This document shows, piece after piece, positions 33,369-41,043 of a stretch of 41,141 nucleotides of DNA (the stretch's first letter is position 1; every line of letters begins with the position of its first letter). This stretch comes from Actinomadura kijaniata NBRC 14229. Its GTDB lineage: Bacteria > Actinomycetota > Actinomycetes > Streptosporangiales > Streptosporangiaceae. The translations under genes and the position numbers were made by a program. Under the pieces are notes generated by a model. It was not told the DNA's origin. It saw only the letters and a program-made list of their open reading frames with translations, and ran no database searches. The DNA lies in assembly GCF_001552175.1 (NCBI RefSeq), contig NZ_BCQR01000112.1, forward strand, positions 1 to 41,141, in the 5' to 3' direction.

Positions 33369-34574
33369 TCAGGTGCCGAGGGTGGTGCGGCGGGCGGCCA
33401 GCTCCGCCGGGTAGTCGCGCAGGTCGATGGAGGTGGCGGCGCGCGTGCTCAGCTTGTCCAGCAGCTTCAGCAGCGGACCCTTCGTCAGGGTCCGGTAGAC
33501 GCGGGTGCGGCGGCGCAGGGCGCGTTCGCTCCTCGGGGCGAAGAAGCCCCCCACCCCGCCCGCCACCTGCTGGCACGCCTTCGTGAACTTCCGGATGCGC
33601 TCCTCGTAGGCCGGGAACGCGACCCGGTGGTCCCCGTTCGCGGCGGCCAGCTCGCCCGCCAGCACGTAGGCGCACACGATCGCCACGCCGCTGCCCATCC
33701 CGCCGCAGGTCGCGCCGTACCCGGCGTCGCCTAGCAGCGCCACGCGGCCCTTCGTCCAGCCGTCCATCCGGACCATGCTGATCGAGTCCAGGTAGAAGTA
33801 CGGCGCGTCCCCCATGTCGCGCAGCAGGTCGGCGGTCCGCCAGCCCATGCCCTCCATCGTCGCGGCCAGCACCCGCTTCTGACCTTCGACGTCCCGGCGG
33901 CCGACGTCCGGGCGCTCGCCCGCCCACACGCACATCACGTTGGCCCTGGCGGCGTCCTCCAGCGGGGCGGCCGAGACGGCGCGGCCCGGCTCGCTGTAGA
34001 GCAGCGCCGGGCCGGTCAGCCCGAGCCGGTTGGGCGCATCGAAGATCGCCACGTGGTAGCCGGTGTCACGCACGTACTGCTCCTCGGGGCCGAACGCCAG
34101 CCGCCGCACGTTGGAGTGCAGCCCGTCCGCGCCCACCACCAGGTCGAACGTGCGGGGGGCCGAGCGTTCGAAGGTCACCGCCACCCCGTCGGCGGTCTCG
34201 GTCAGCGAGGTGATCGAGTCGTCGAAGACGTACTCGGCGCGGTCCGCCGTGCGCCGGTACAGGATCTCCGCCAGGTCGCCGCGCCGGATCTCCACCGCGC
34301 CGCCCGCGAACGAGGCGGGCATGCTCACCAGCGTCCGCCCGGCCCCGTCGATCAGGTCGATCGCCCCGCCGTGCGTCTGGTGCTCCCGGATCTCCGCCAG
34401 GACGCCCATCCGCTCCAGCACCGACAGGTGGACCTCGCCCCGGAAGTCCACCGCCTGCCCGCCGGCCCGGATGCCGGGGGCCCGCTCGACGACCGTGACC
34501 TCGAACCCGTACCGCGTCAGCCAGTACGCCAGCGCCGGACCCGCGATGCTCGCCCCGGAGATCAGAACCTTCAT
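33369..34574 (-). CDS. FAD-dependent aromatic monooxygenase
   Basis: A 401-residue PHBH-fold flavoprotein. The FAD Rossmann start is VLISGASIAGPALAYWL (3-19), followed by ERAPGIRAGGQAVDFRG. FDLVVGADGLHSNVRR is the DG motif and GRVALLGDAGYGATCGGMGSGVA the GD motif. Such enzymes hydroxylate aromatic or polyketide substrates using NAD(P)H and O2, and TetX-like inactivating enzymes belong to the same family. The ATG has GAGGAG 6 nt upstream. It is on the strand opposite to MarR and shares direction with the quinone reductase, but a 78-bp gap separates them. Substrate unknown. Confidence 0.88.
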   Translation of the reverse strand: MKVLISGASIAGPALAYWLTRYGFEVTVVERAPGIRAGGQAVDFRGEVHLSVLERMGVLAEIREHQTHGGAIDLIDGAGRTLVSMPASFAGGAVEIRRGDLAEILYRRTADRAEYVFDDSITSLTETADGVAVTFERSAPRTFDLVVGADGLHSNVRRLAFGPEEQYVRDTGYHVAIFDAPNRLGLTGPALLYSEPGRAVSAAPLEDAARANVMCVWAGERPDVGRRDVEGQKRVLAATMEGMGWRTADLLRDMGDAPYFYLDSISMVRMDGWTKGRVALLGDAGYGATCGGMGSGVAIVCAYVLAGELAAANGDHRVAFPAYEERIRKFTKACQQVAGGVGGFFAPRSERALRRRTRVYRTLTKGPLLKLLDKLSTRAATSIDLRDYPAELAARRTTLGT

Positions 34575-34652
34575 GTGCGCTCCTCGAATGCCGTTCTCGA
34601 CGACCCGACACTCGACGACCCCGCTGACCGCCGGCGCACCGACCGCTGACCG

Positions 34653-35597
34653 TCACGGCACCAGGACGATCCGCCCCCGCAGCCCGCCCTTCGCCAGCAG
34701 GGCGTGCGCCTCGGCGGCGCCCTCCAGCGGCAGCGTCCGCGCCACCCGCGGCGTCAGCCGCCCCGCGTCCACCAGCGCCGACAGCTCCCCGAGCTGGGCG
34801 GCGTCACCGGCGGCCCACACGTTCTGGACACGGGTGCCGCGCAGCGGCGACGGGACGACGGGCCCGCCGTTGACCGCGACGAACGCGCCCCGGTTCCGGA
34901 CCGCGTCGAGCGCCCCCGCGCCGAGCAGCGCCGCGTCCAGCGCGCCGTCCACCCCGCCCGGCACCAGCGCGCGGACGGCGTCGCCGACGTGCTCCCCGCG
35001 CGGCACGAAGAGTTCCGCGCCCATCCCGCGCACCAGCTCCTCGTCGGCGGCGCCCGCCTGCGCCACCACCCGCAGCCCCCGATGCGCGGCCAGCTCGACC
35101 GCGTACCCGCCGACCGCCCCGGCGGCCCCGGTGACCAGCAGCGTCGCCCCGGCGGGCAGGTCGAGCAGGTCCAGCGCCTGCCACGCGGTCAGCCCGTTCA
35201 GCGGCAGCGTCGCCGCGTGCGCCGCGTCCACGCCGCGCGGGGCGGCCGCCACCGCGTCGGCGTCGAGCACCACGGCCTCGGCGTAGGCGCCCAGCGCCGT
35301 GTCGAGCCGGTCCCGCGCCCCGATGACCTGGTCGCCGACCGCGAACCGGGTGACGCCCTCGCCGACCGCGTCCACGGTCCCCGCCGCGTCCCAGCCGATC
35401 CCGTACGCCGGACGCGAGCCCGCCGCCAGCTCCCCGAACTCGGTCATGAGCCCGGAGCGGGTGAGCGCGTCCACCGGGTTGACCGCCGCGGCGGCCACCC
35501 TGATCCGCACCTGGCCCGGCCCCGGAACGGGCTCGGGGACCTCCACGACCTCCAGCGCCTCCGGGCCACCGAACGACCGCACGACAACAGCACGCAT
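34653..35597 (-). CDS. NADPH:quinone reductase / zinc-less alcohol dehydrogenase family oxidoreductase
   Basis: A 314-residue medium-chain dehydrogenase/reductase. MRAVVVRSFGGPEALEVVEVPEP at the start, AAAVNPVDALTRSG, GWDAAGTVDAVGEGVTRFAVGDQV and the NADPH loop LLVTGAAGAVGGYAVELA all fit quinone oxidoreductases. The zinc-binding cysteines of true alcohol dehydrogenases are absent. The ATG 35595-35597 has CAGGAG 8 nt upstream. It is divergent from an HxlR-type regulator, a frequent pairing in which the regulator senses electrophiles or quinones and controls the reductase. Confidence 0.9.
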   Translation of the reverse strand: MRAVVVRSFGGPEALEVVEVPEPVPGPGQVRIRVAAAAVNPVDALTRSGLMTEFGELAAGSRPAYGIGWDAAGTVDAVGEGVTRFAVGDQVIGARDRLDTALGAYAEAVVLDADAVAAAPRGVDAAHAATLPLNGLTAWQALDLLDLPAGATLLVTGAAGAVGGYAVELAAHRGLRVVAQAGAADEELVRGMGAELFVPRGEHVGDAVRALVPGGVDGALDAALLGAGALDAVRNRGAFVAVNGGPVVPSPLRGTRVQNVWAAGDAAQLGELSALVDAGRLTPRVARTLPLEGAAEAHALLAKGGLRGRIVLVP

Positions 35598-35723
35598 GAC
35601 AGAACTCCTGGTGAGAGGGGTTGTGCGGGGAGATCGCCCCGCATGTCCCACCTTCGCCGGAAGATCGCGCGGGCGGAAGGGGTTACCTTCGAGTGCGTTC
35701 GGTACCCCGAGGGGAGTCCGCAG

Positions 35724-36137
35724 TTGACGACGATGACGGCAGCGCAGCGCCGCGCCCGCGCCAAGACCGAGTTCGAGGCGTACATGGCGGCCTGCCCCAC
35801 GCAACAGCTCATGACCACGCTCGGCAACAAGTGGTCCACGATGCTCCTGCTCGCCCTCGCGCGGGGGCCGCGCCGCTACGCCGACCTCGCCCGCGAGATG
35901 CCCGGCGTCAGCGCCAAGATGCTCACCCAGACCCTCCGCCTCCTCGAACGCGACGGGTTCGTGGCGCGCACCGTCACCCCGGCGGTCCCCGTCCAGGTCG
36001 ACTACTCCCTCACCGAGCTGGGCGAACGCGCGATCCCGCTCGTGGAGCACGTCCGCGACTGGGCCGAGGCGAACATCTCCGACGTCCACGCCGCCCGCGC
36101 CCGCCACGACGCCGAAGCCCAGGTCGCCGGTCGATAG
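35724..36137 (+). CDS. HxlR-family regulator
   Basis: A 137-residue winged-helix protein. ACPTQQLMTTLGNKWSTMLLLALARGPRRYADLAREMPGVSAKMLTQTLRLLERDGFV is the HxlR signature, with one cysteine (C24) at the position used by redox-sensing members. TTG 35724 is chosen because GGGGAG lies 7 nt before it; ATG 35733 (three codons later) lacks this. It is divergent from the quinone reductase across 126 bp and probably represses it. Its stop codon overlaps the -10 element of the next gene. Confidence 0.85.
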   Translation: MTTMTAAQRRARAKTEFEAYMAACPTQQLMTTLGNKWSTMLLLALARGPRRYADLAREMPGVSAKMLTQTLRLLERDGFVARTVTPAVPVQVDYSLTELGERAIPLVEHVRDWAEANISDVHAARARHDAEAQVAGR

Positions 36138-36140
36138 GCT
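36135..36140 (+). promoter_or_regulatory. -10 element of a predicted leaderless promoter for the DUF4177-ridA operon
   Basis: TAGGCT, whose TAG is also the HxlR stop codon, ends 7 nt before the DUF4177 ATG. No ribosome site lies between them. Confidence 0.45.
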
Positions 36141-36147
36141 GACCGCC

Positions 36148-36306
36148 ATGAAGAAGTGGGAGTACGCGACCGTTCCGCTGCTGGTCCACGCGACCAAGCA
36201 GATCCTCGACAACTGGGGCCAGGACGGGTGGGAGCTCGTCACCGTCCTCCCGGGTCCCAACCCGGAGAACCTGGTGGCCTACTTCAAGCGCGAAGTGGAG
36301 CAGTGA
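36148..36306 (+). CDS. DUF4177 small protein
   Basis: A 52-residue protein: MKKWEYATVPLL, then LDNWGQDGWELVTVLPGPN and YFKREVEQ. The WEY start and GWELV core are the DUF4177 signature (single small alpha/beta domain, function unknown). A homologous small gene sits before the RidA gene at the matching mycobacterial locus. Its TGA overlaps an in-frame GTG of the next gene, so the two are coupled. Confidence 0.8.
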   Translation: MKKWEYATVPLLVHATKQILDNWGQDGWELVTVLPGPNPENLVAYFKREVEQ

Positions 36307-36308
36307 CC

Positions 36309-36770
36309 GTGGCCACTCCGGAAGAGCGCCTGGCCGACCTCGGGCTGGAGCTGCCCGAGGTCGTCAAGCCGCTGGCCGCCTACGTGCCGACCTCCCGCAC
36401 CGGGAACCTGGTCTACACGGCCGGGCAGCTGCCCATGGTCAAGGGCGAGCTGGCGGTCACCGGCAAGATCGGCGCCGAGGTGACCCCCGAGGTCGGCTAC
36501 GAGCAGGCCAGGATCTGCGCGCTGAACGCCATCGCCGCCGTCCGGGCCGAGATCGGCGACCTGAGCCGGGTGCGGCGGATCGTCAAGGTGGTCGGGTTCG
36601 TGGCCTCCGCCCCGGACTTCTACGGCCAGCCCAAGGTCGTCAACGGGGCCAGCGACCTGCTCGGCGAGGTCTTCGGCGAGGCCGGCGTCCACGCCCGCAG
36701 CGCCGTCGGCGTGTCGGCCCTGCCGCTGAACGCGCCCGTCGAGGTGGAACTGGTCGTCGAGGTCGCCTGA
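36309..36770 (+). CDS. RidA-family protein (YjgF/YER057c/UK114)
   Basis: A 153-residue protein with GNLVYTAGQLPMVKGELAVTGKIGAEVT and a C-terminal RSAVGVSALPLNAPVEVELVVEVA. The Arg preceding the final strand, which binds the imine substrate carboxylate in RidA, is present. RidA deaminates reactive enamine/imine intermediates made by PLP enzymes. This longer form matches the Rv3678c type at the conserved crp-whiB4 locus, whose activity is less certain. GTG 36309 is preferred because GGAG lies 8 nt upstream; GTG 36303, overlapping the previous stop, is possible. Confidence 0.85.
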   Translation: MATPEERLADLGLELPEVVKPLAAYVPTSRTGNLVYTAGQLPMVKGELAVTGKIGAEVTPEVGYEQARICALNAIAAVRAEIGDLSRVRRIVKVVGFVASAPDFYGQPKVVNGASDLLGEVFGEAGVHARSAVGVSALPLNAPVEVELVVEVA

Positions 36771-36848
36771 CGCGAGGATCTCCGCCAGGCGCTCCCGCCG
36801 GGCCGGAGGGGTGTTCCCCGGGCCCGCCACGGCGGTGGAACGGCTGGT

Positions 36849-36880
36849 CGGGGCCCGTCGCGTGACCGCGGCGGGCCCCG
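36849..36880 (+). terminator. Hairpin after ridA
   Basis: CGGGGCCCG (36849-36857) and CGGGCCCCG (36872-36880) form a 9-bp stem with a 14-nt loop, between ridA and the NUDIX gene. Confidence 0.45.
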
Positions 36881-36899
36881 CCGCCCTTGACGGGACGGC

Positions 36900-37796
36900 A
36901 TGCGTTGTGTCCGAATTGACCGCCATGAGGATCACATCTGGGGCCGCCCGGTGGTGAACGGGCTGCGGCTGCCCGACGAGTTCCGGCAGCGTATCGAGGA
37001 CATCGACGCCGGACGGGTCCAGCCTCCGGCGGCGCGCCACGCCGCCACCGTGGTCGTGCTGCGCGACCATTCCGAGCACGGGCTGCAGGCGTTCCTGCTG
37101 CGCCGGGTGTCGTCGATGGCGTTCGCGCCGGGCGCGTACGTGTTCCCCGGCGGATCGGTGGACCCGCGCGACGCCGACCCCGTGGCCTGGGCCGGTCCGT
37201 CGCCGGCCGAGTGGGGGCGGGCGTTCGCCGCCGACGAGGCCCTGGCCCGCGAGCTGGTCTGCGCGGCGGTGCGCGAGACGTTCGAGGAGAGCCTGGTCCT
37301 GCTGGCCGGGCCGACCGGTGAGTCCGTCGTGGGCGACACGCGCGGCGAGGACTGGGAGGCCGACCGGCAGGCCCTGTTGGATCGTTCCCTGTCGTTCCGC
37401 GAGTTCCTGGACCGGCGCGGCCTGGTGCTCCGCTCGGACCTGATGCGCCCCTGGGCGCACTGGATCACCCCGGCGATCGAGACCAAGCGCTATGACACGC
37501 GGTTCTTCGTCGCGGCCATTCCCGCCGGTCAGCGCGCCCGGGACGTGAGCACCGAGGCCGACCGCGTGGCCTGGGTGAAGCCCGCCGAGGCCGCCGCGAA
37601 GGCCCGGGCGGGGGAGTGGGCCATGCTCCCGCCCACCCTGGCGACGCTGACGGAGCTGTCCCGCTTCGAGAAGGTCGCCGACGTCCTGGCCGCGCCCCGC
37701 CGGATCGTCGTCCAGGAGCCCCGGGGCGAGATCATCGACGGGGAGCCCTACCTGGTCCTCCCCGAGGAGGCCACGCACGACTACGCGCCGGGGTGA
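36900..37796 (+). CDS. NUDIX hydrolase
   Basis: A protein of up to 298 residues of the long NUDT19/CoA-type NUDIX group. VFPGGSVDPRD is followed by a long insertion and then the catalytic helix AAVRETFEESLVLLAG (REUxEE present). Members hydrolyse nucleoside diphosphate-linked compounds such as CoA derivatives; the substrate is not known here. The start is uncertain: ATG 36900 lacks a ribosome site, and GTG 36951 or 36954 (VVNGLRLPDEF) would begin right at the conserved region. It lies between ridA and the MBL hydrolase on the same strand. Confidence 0.82.
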   Translation: MRCVRIDRHEDHIWGRPVVNGLRLPDEFRQRIEDIDAGRVQPPAARHAATVVVLRDHSEHGLQAFLLRRVSSMAFAPGAYVFPGGSVDPRDADPVAWAGPSPAEWGRAFAADEALARELVCAAVRETFEESLVLLAGPTGESVVGDTRGEDWEADRQALLDRSLSFREFLDRRGLVLRSDLMRPWAHWITPAIETKRYDTRFFVAAIPAGQRARDVSTEADRVAWVKPAEAAAKARAGEWAMLPPTLATLTELSRFEKVADVLAAPRRIVVQEPRGEIIDGEPYLVLPEEATHDYAPG

Positions 37797-37930
37797 TGAG
37801 GCTGTGGTCCGGGCGCCATACCCGCGCGTTGCTGCTGCGGCTCGCGGGGACCTCGGCGCTGCGCCACCTGGACCGGATCCCCGGGCACCCGCTCCGGCAT
37901 CCTGATCGCCGGTCGGGGAGGATGGGCGAC

Positions 37931-38716
37931 ATGAGCGAGATCGACGGGATGCGAACGGACCGGGCGTTCTGCGTGCTTGCGCCGAACCCGTCCATGATGA
38001 CGCTGGACGGCACCAACACCTGGATCGTCGCCGAGCCCGACGCCGACGAGGCCGTCGTCATCGACCCCGGACCCGACGACCGGAAGCACCTGCGGCGGGT
38101 CCTGGACCTCGTCGCCGAGCGGGGCCGCCGCGTCGCGCTCGTGCTGATCACCCACCGGCACCCCGACCACACCGAGGGCGCGGGGACGTTCGCCGAGCTC
38201 GCGGGCGGCGTCCCGGTGCGCGCCGCCGACCCGGCGCACCGGCTGGGCGACGAGGGCCTGGCCGAGGGCGACGTGATCACCACGGGCGGGCTGGAGCTGC
38301 GCACCCTCGCCGTCCCCGGCCACACCGACGACTCGGTGGCGTTCTGGCTGCCCGCCGACCGCGCGATCTTCACCGGCGACACCGTCCTCGGCCACGGCAC
38401 GACCGTCCTGGACGGGAGGCTCGGCGACTACCTGGACAGCCTCGACCGGCTGCGCGCGTTCGCCGAGGACAACGCCGTCACCACGCTCCTGCCCGGCCAC
38501 GGCCCGAGGATCGACGACCCGCTGGGCGTTCTCGACCAGTACATCGCCCACCGCCAAGAGCGGCTGGCCCAGGTCGAGGCGGCCCTGGCCACCGGGGCCC
38601 GCACCGCCCGCGAGGTCGTCGAGATCGTCTACGCGGACGTCGATCCCAAGCTGTGGCCCGTCGCCGAGTGGTCGGTCCAGTCCCAGCTCGACTATCTGGC
38701 CGAACGCGGCCACTGA
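37931..38716 (+). CDS. Metallo-beta-lactamase-fold hydrolase
   Basis: A 261-residue MBL-fold protein with TLDGTNTWIV, ITHRHPDHTEGA (HxHxDH dimetal site), VPGHTDDSVAFWL, IFTGDTVLGHG and a late LLPGHGPRI, then a C-terminal winged-helix-like extension (AREVVEIVYADVDPKLWPVAEWSVQSQLDYL). That extension is typical of the LACTB2-like branch, which includes nucleases and thioesterases. ATG 37931 is preferred because GGGGAGG precedes it by about 10 nt; ATG 37922 is nearby. It corresponds to Rv3677c beside crp in M. tuberculosis. Confidence 0.88.
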   Translation: MSEIDGMRTDRAFCVLAPNPSMMTLDGTNTWIVAEPDADEAVVIDPGPDDRKHLRRVLDLVAERGRRVALVLITHRHPDHTEGAGTFAELAGGVPVRAADPAHRLGDEGLAEGDVITTGGLELRTLAVPGHTDDSVAFWLPADRAIFTGDTVLGHGTTVLDGRLGDYLDSLDRLRAFAEDNAVTTLLPGHGPRIDDPLGVLDQYIAHRQERLAQVEAALATGARTAREVVEIVYADVDPKLWPVAEWSVQSQLDYLAERGH

Positions 38717-38718
38717 AC

Positions 38719-38757
38719 GGATCGGGGGCGGCGCCCGCCGGGCGCCGCCCCCGATCC
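38719..38757. terminator. Bidirectional terminator between the MBL hydrolase and crp
   Basis: GGATCGGGGGCGGCGCCC (38719-38736) and GGGCGCCGCCCCCGATCC (38740-38757) form a perfect 18-bp stem with a 3-nt loop between two convergent genes. Confidence 0.85.
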
Positions 38758-38780
38758 GCACATCCGTACGGGACCCGCGG

Positions 38781-39467
38781 CTACTTCGAGCGCTTGCGCA
38801 GCCGCTCGATGTCCAGGATGACCACGGCACGGGCCTCGATCCGCAGCCAGTTGCGCTGCGCGAAGTCGGCCAGCGCCTTGTTGACGGTCTCCCGGGACGC
38901 GCCGACCAGCTGGGCCAGCTCCTCCTGGGTGAGGTCGTGGTGGACGTGCAGCCCGGTCTCCGACGGCTGGCCGAAACGCTCGGCCAGGTCCAGCAGCGCC
39001 TTGGCGACGCGGCCGGGGACGTCGGTGAACACCAGGTCGGCCATCACGTCGTTGGTCTTGCGCAGCCGCTGGGCGAGGGCGCGCAGCAGCTGCACCGCCA
39101 CCTCGGGGTGCCCGGTCAGCCACGGCCGCAGATCGTCGTGGCCGAGGCCGGCCAGCCGGCACTCGGTCACCGCCACGGCGGAGGCGGTGCGCGGGCGCGG
39201 GTCGAACAGCGACAGCTCGCCGAACATCTCCGACGGGCCGAGCACGCTCAGCAGGTTCTCCCGGCCGTCGGGCGCGGTCCGGGTCAGCTTGATCTTTCCT
39301 TCGAGGACGACGTACAGGCGGTCCCCGGTCTCCCCCTCGTTGAACAGCGTCTGACCGCGGGCGAGCCGCACCTCGGTCACGTTGGCGCGCAGCGCCTTGG
39401 CGCCCTGCTCGTCCAGGGCCTCGAACAGCGGGGCTCTGCCCAGTACGTCCACGTCGCGGTCGGTCAC
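38781..39467 (-). CDS. crp: Crp/Fnr-family cAMP receptor-type regulator
   Basis: A 228-residue regulator. The N-terminal cyclic-nucleotide domain includes the phosphate-binding cassette MFGELSLFDPRPRTASAVA. A connecting helix (LLRALAQRLRKTNDVMADLVF) and a C-terminal helix-turn-helix (LTQEELAQLVGASRETVNKALADF) follow. Length and sequence style match mycobacterial Crp (Rv3676) and streptomycete Crp, which bind cAMP and control carbon metabolism, development and resuscitation. The start is GTG 39465-39467 with AGGAGG 6 nt upstream. A near-consensus Crp site lies 32 bp upstream. Confidence 0.92.
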   Translation of the reverse strand: MTDRDVDVLGRAPLFEALDEQGAKALRANVTEVRLARGQTLFNEGETGDRLYVVLEGKIKLTRTAPDGRENLLSVLGPSEMFGELSLFDPRPRTASAVAVTECRLAGLGHDDLRPWLTGHPEVAVQLLRALAQRLRKTNDVMADLVFTDVPGRVAKALLDLAERFGQPSETGLHVHHDLTQEELAQLVGASRETVNKALADFAQRNWLRIEARAVVILDIERLRKRSK

Positions 39468-39498
39468 GCTTCTCCTCCTCAAACACCTACATGCATAG

Positions 39499-39514
39499 TG
39501 TGACGTACGTCCCA
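39499..39514. promoter_or_regulatory. Candidate Crp-binding site upstream of crp
   Basis: TGTGA-CGTACG-TCCCA: one perfect half-site and one with a single change from TGTGA-N6-TCACA, and a symmetrical CGTACG spacer. Its position suggests autoregulation. The 39515-39745 remainder of the gap shows no gene. Confidence 0.45.
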
Positions 39515-39745
39515 CCGCGTACGTGAAGGCAGGGCCGCAGTGCGTCGGTGCACCGCGCGGCGCGTCACGTCGTGGGTACCCGCACGACGCCGATCCACCC
39601 GGTGCGCGACACGATCCTGTACCCCCAGTGTACGGATCATTGGTTGAATGTAGTCACAAGCAGGTCAGAACGGGTATGAGAGACCCCGCTAGGCTGGGTT
39701 CGGACGTCCGTCCGCCGGGGTGATCACGAGGTCGGAAAGCGAAAC

Positions 39746-40096
39746 GTGCCGCGACGACAGCTGGGCCAGCTGGAGGCCGAGGTCCTGGCCGCGCTGGCCG
39801 CCGCCGACGGCTTCGTCACCACGGCGCAGCTGCGCGACCGCCTGTCGGGCGACCCCGCCTACACCACGGTCAACACGATCCTGTTCCGCCTGCACGACAA
39901 GGGCCTGGTCGTGCGGGAACGCTCGGGCCGCCAGTTCCGGTACCGCCTGGTCGTGGACGAGTCGAAGCTGGTCGCGGGGCGGATGCGCGACCATCTCCGG
40001 GTCGCCAGCGACCCGGCGGGGGTGCTGGCGCAGTTCGTGCGGACGCTCAACGCCGACGAGACCGCCGCCCTGCGCGAGCTGCTGGACGGGTCATGA
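39746..40096 (+). CDS. BlaI/MecI-family repressor
   Basis: A 116-residue winged-helix repressor: RQLGQLEAEVLAALAAADGFVTTAQLRDRL, then AYTTVNTILFRLHDKGLVVRERSGRQFRYRLV and a C-terminal dimerisation helix. It belongs to the BlaI family, whose members are inactivated by proteolysis on signal from a membrane protease. The next gene, overlapping by 4 bp (ATGA), is such a protease. Start GTG 39746 follows GGAAAGCGAAAC, a weak ribosome site. No beta-lactamase gene lies in the window, so the regulated targets are probably elsewhere. Confidence 0.88.
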   Translation: MPRRQLGQLEAEVLAALAAADGFVTTAQLRDRLSGDPAYTTVNTILFRLHDKGLVVRERSGRQFRYRLVVDESKLVAGRMRDHLRVASDPAGVLAQFVRTLNADETAALRELLDGS

Positions 40097-40968
40097 CGTC
40101 CTCGGTCCTGCCCGGCGTGCTCGCCCTCGCGGTCGCCCTGGCGCTGGGCCGGGGCGCGGTGCCGCTGCATCCGTCCTGGTCGGCCCGGCTGCTGGCGACG
40201 ACCGCCGCCACGACCCTGCTCGCCGTGCCGGGGACGCTGCTGTTCCTCGCGGTGAACTACGGCGCGACGCTCGCCCCGCACCTGGCCGCGCACGTTCCCG
40301 AGTGGGCGCTGTTCGGCGACGACCGGCCCGTTCCCGACTGGGTCGGTATTCCCGCGGCGGTCCTGACGGCCGCCGGTGGAGCGGCGGCCGTCCGGGCCTT
40401 CGTGCGCTGGTCGCGCGAGCTGCGGGCGGCGCGCGCCGTGTTCCCCGGAGTGCTGGAGACCGACGAGCCCATCGCCGTCGCCGTGCCCGGCCGGGGCGGC
40501 GGCGTCCTGGTCTCGCGCGGCCTGCTGACCGGCCTGGCGCCCCGCGAGCTGGAGGCCGTCTTCCAGCACGAACGCTCCCACCTCCGCCACGCCCACCACC
40601 GCTACCTGGCGGTCGGCGAGCTGGCCGCCGCCGTCCTGCCGCCGCTGCGGCCGCTCGCCGTGCGCCTGCGGTTCGCCGTCGAGCGCTGGGCCGACGAGGA
40701 GGCCGCCGAGGCGGTGGGCGACCGGCGGCTGGTCGCCCGCACGATCGCGAAGGTGGCGCTGGGCCGCGCCGGGGAGGCGGACGCCGGGCCGCTCCCGGCG
40801 TTCACCGACTCCGAGGTGGTGCGGCGGGTCCGGGCGCTGCTCGGCGCGCCACCGGCCAAGAACACCGTGACCGGCCCGGTGGCCCTCGCCCTGTCCGGCT
40901 CGGCCACCGGGGCGCTCGCCGCGCTGGCCTGCCAGCTCGACCACGCGCTGGCCTCCACGTTCCTGTGA
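40093..40968 (+). CDS. M56-family (BlaR1/MecR1-like) membrane zinc metalloprotease
   Basis: A 291-residue integral membrane protein. Helices at about 5-25 and 35-60, a third near 95-110 and a C-terminal pair flank the zinc-protease motif HERSH (HExxH) in LEAVFQHERSHLRHAHHRYL, with the third ligand likely Glu in VERWADEEAAE. It lacks the penicillin-binding sensor domain of BlaR1, as is usual for actinobacterial members. It is predicted to cleave the BlaI-type repressor encoded just upstream when it senses cell-wall or other stress. Start ATG 40093 overlaps the repressor stop. Confidence 0.88.
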   Translation: MTSSVLPGVLALAVALALGRGAVPLHPSWSARLLATTAATTLLAVPGTLLFLAVNYGATLAPHLAAHVPEWALFGDDRPVPDWVGIPAAVLTAAGGAAAVRAFVRWSRELRAARAVFPGVLETDEPIAVAVPGRGGGVLVSRGLLTGLAPRELEAVFQHERSHLRHAHHRYLAVGELAAAVLPPLRPLAVRLRFAVERWADEEAAEAVGDRRLVARTIAKVALGRAGEADAGPLPAFTDSEVVRRVRALLGAPPAKNTVTGPVALALSGSATGALAALACQLDHALASTFL

Positions 40969-40972
40969 GCCG

Positions 40973-41026
40973 GGGCCGGGCGGGCGCGGCACCGCGGTGA
41001 GGGCCGCCTCCAGCCCCGCCCGGCCC
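40973..41026. terminator. Terminator hairpin after the M56 protease
   Basis: GGGCCGGGCGGG (40973-40984) pairs with CCCGCCCGGCCC (41015-41026), a 12-bp stem around a 30-nt region, between two convergent genes. Confidence 0.55.
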
Positions 41027-41043
41027 GCTCTCCGCGACGGGAC

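Noticed and set aside
39600..39745. Operator for the BlaI-type repressor
   Set aside because: Looked for TACTACA/TGTAGTA-type dyads; only a single partial half-site (TGTAGT near 39648) was seen, too weak to call.
40093..40968. Beta-lactam sensor BlaR1
   Set aside because: The protein has the M56 protease part only and lacks the extracellular penicillin-binding domain, and no beta-lactamase gene is present.
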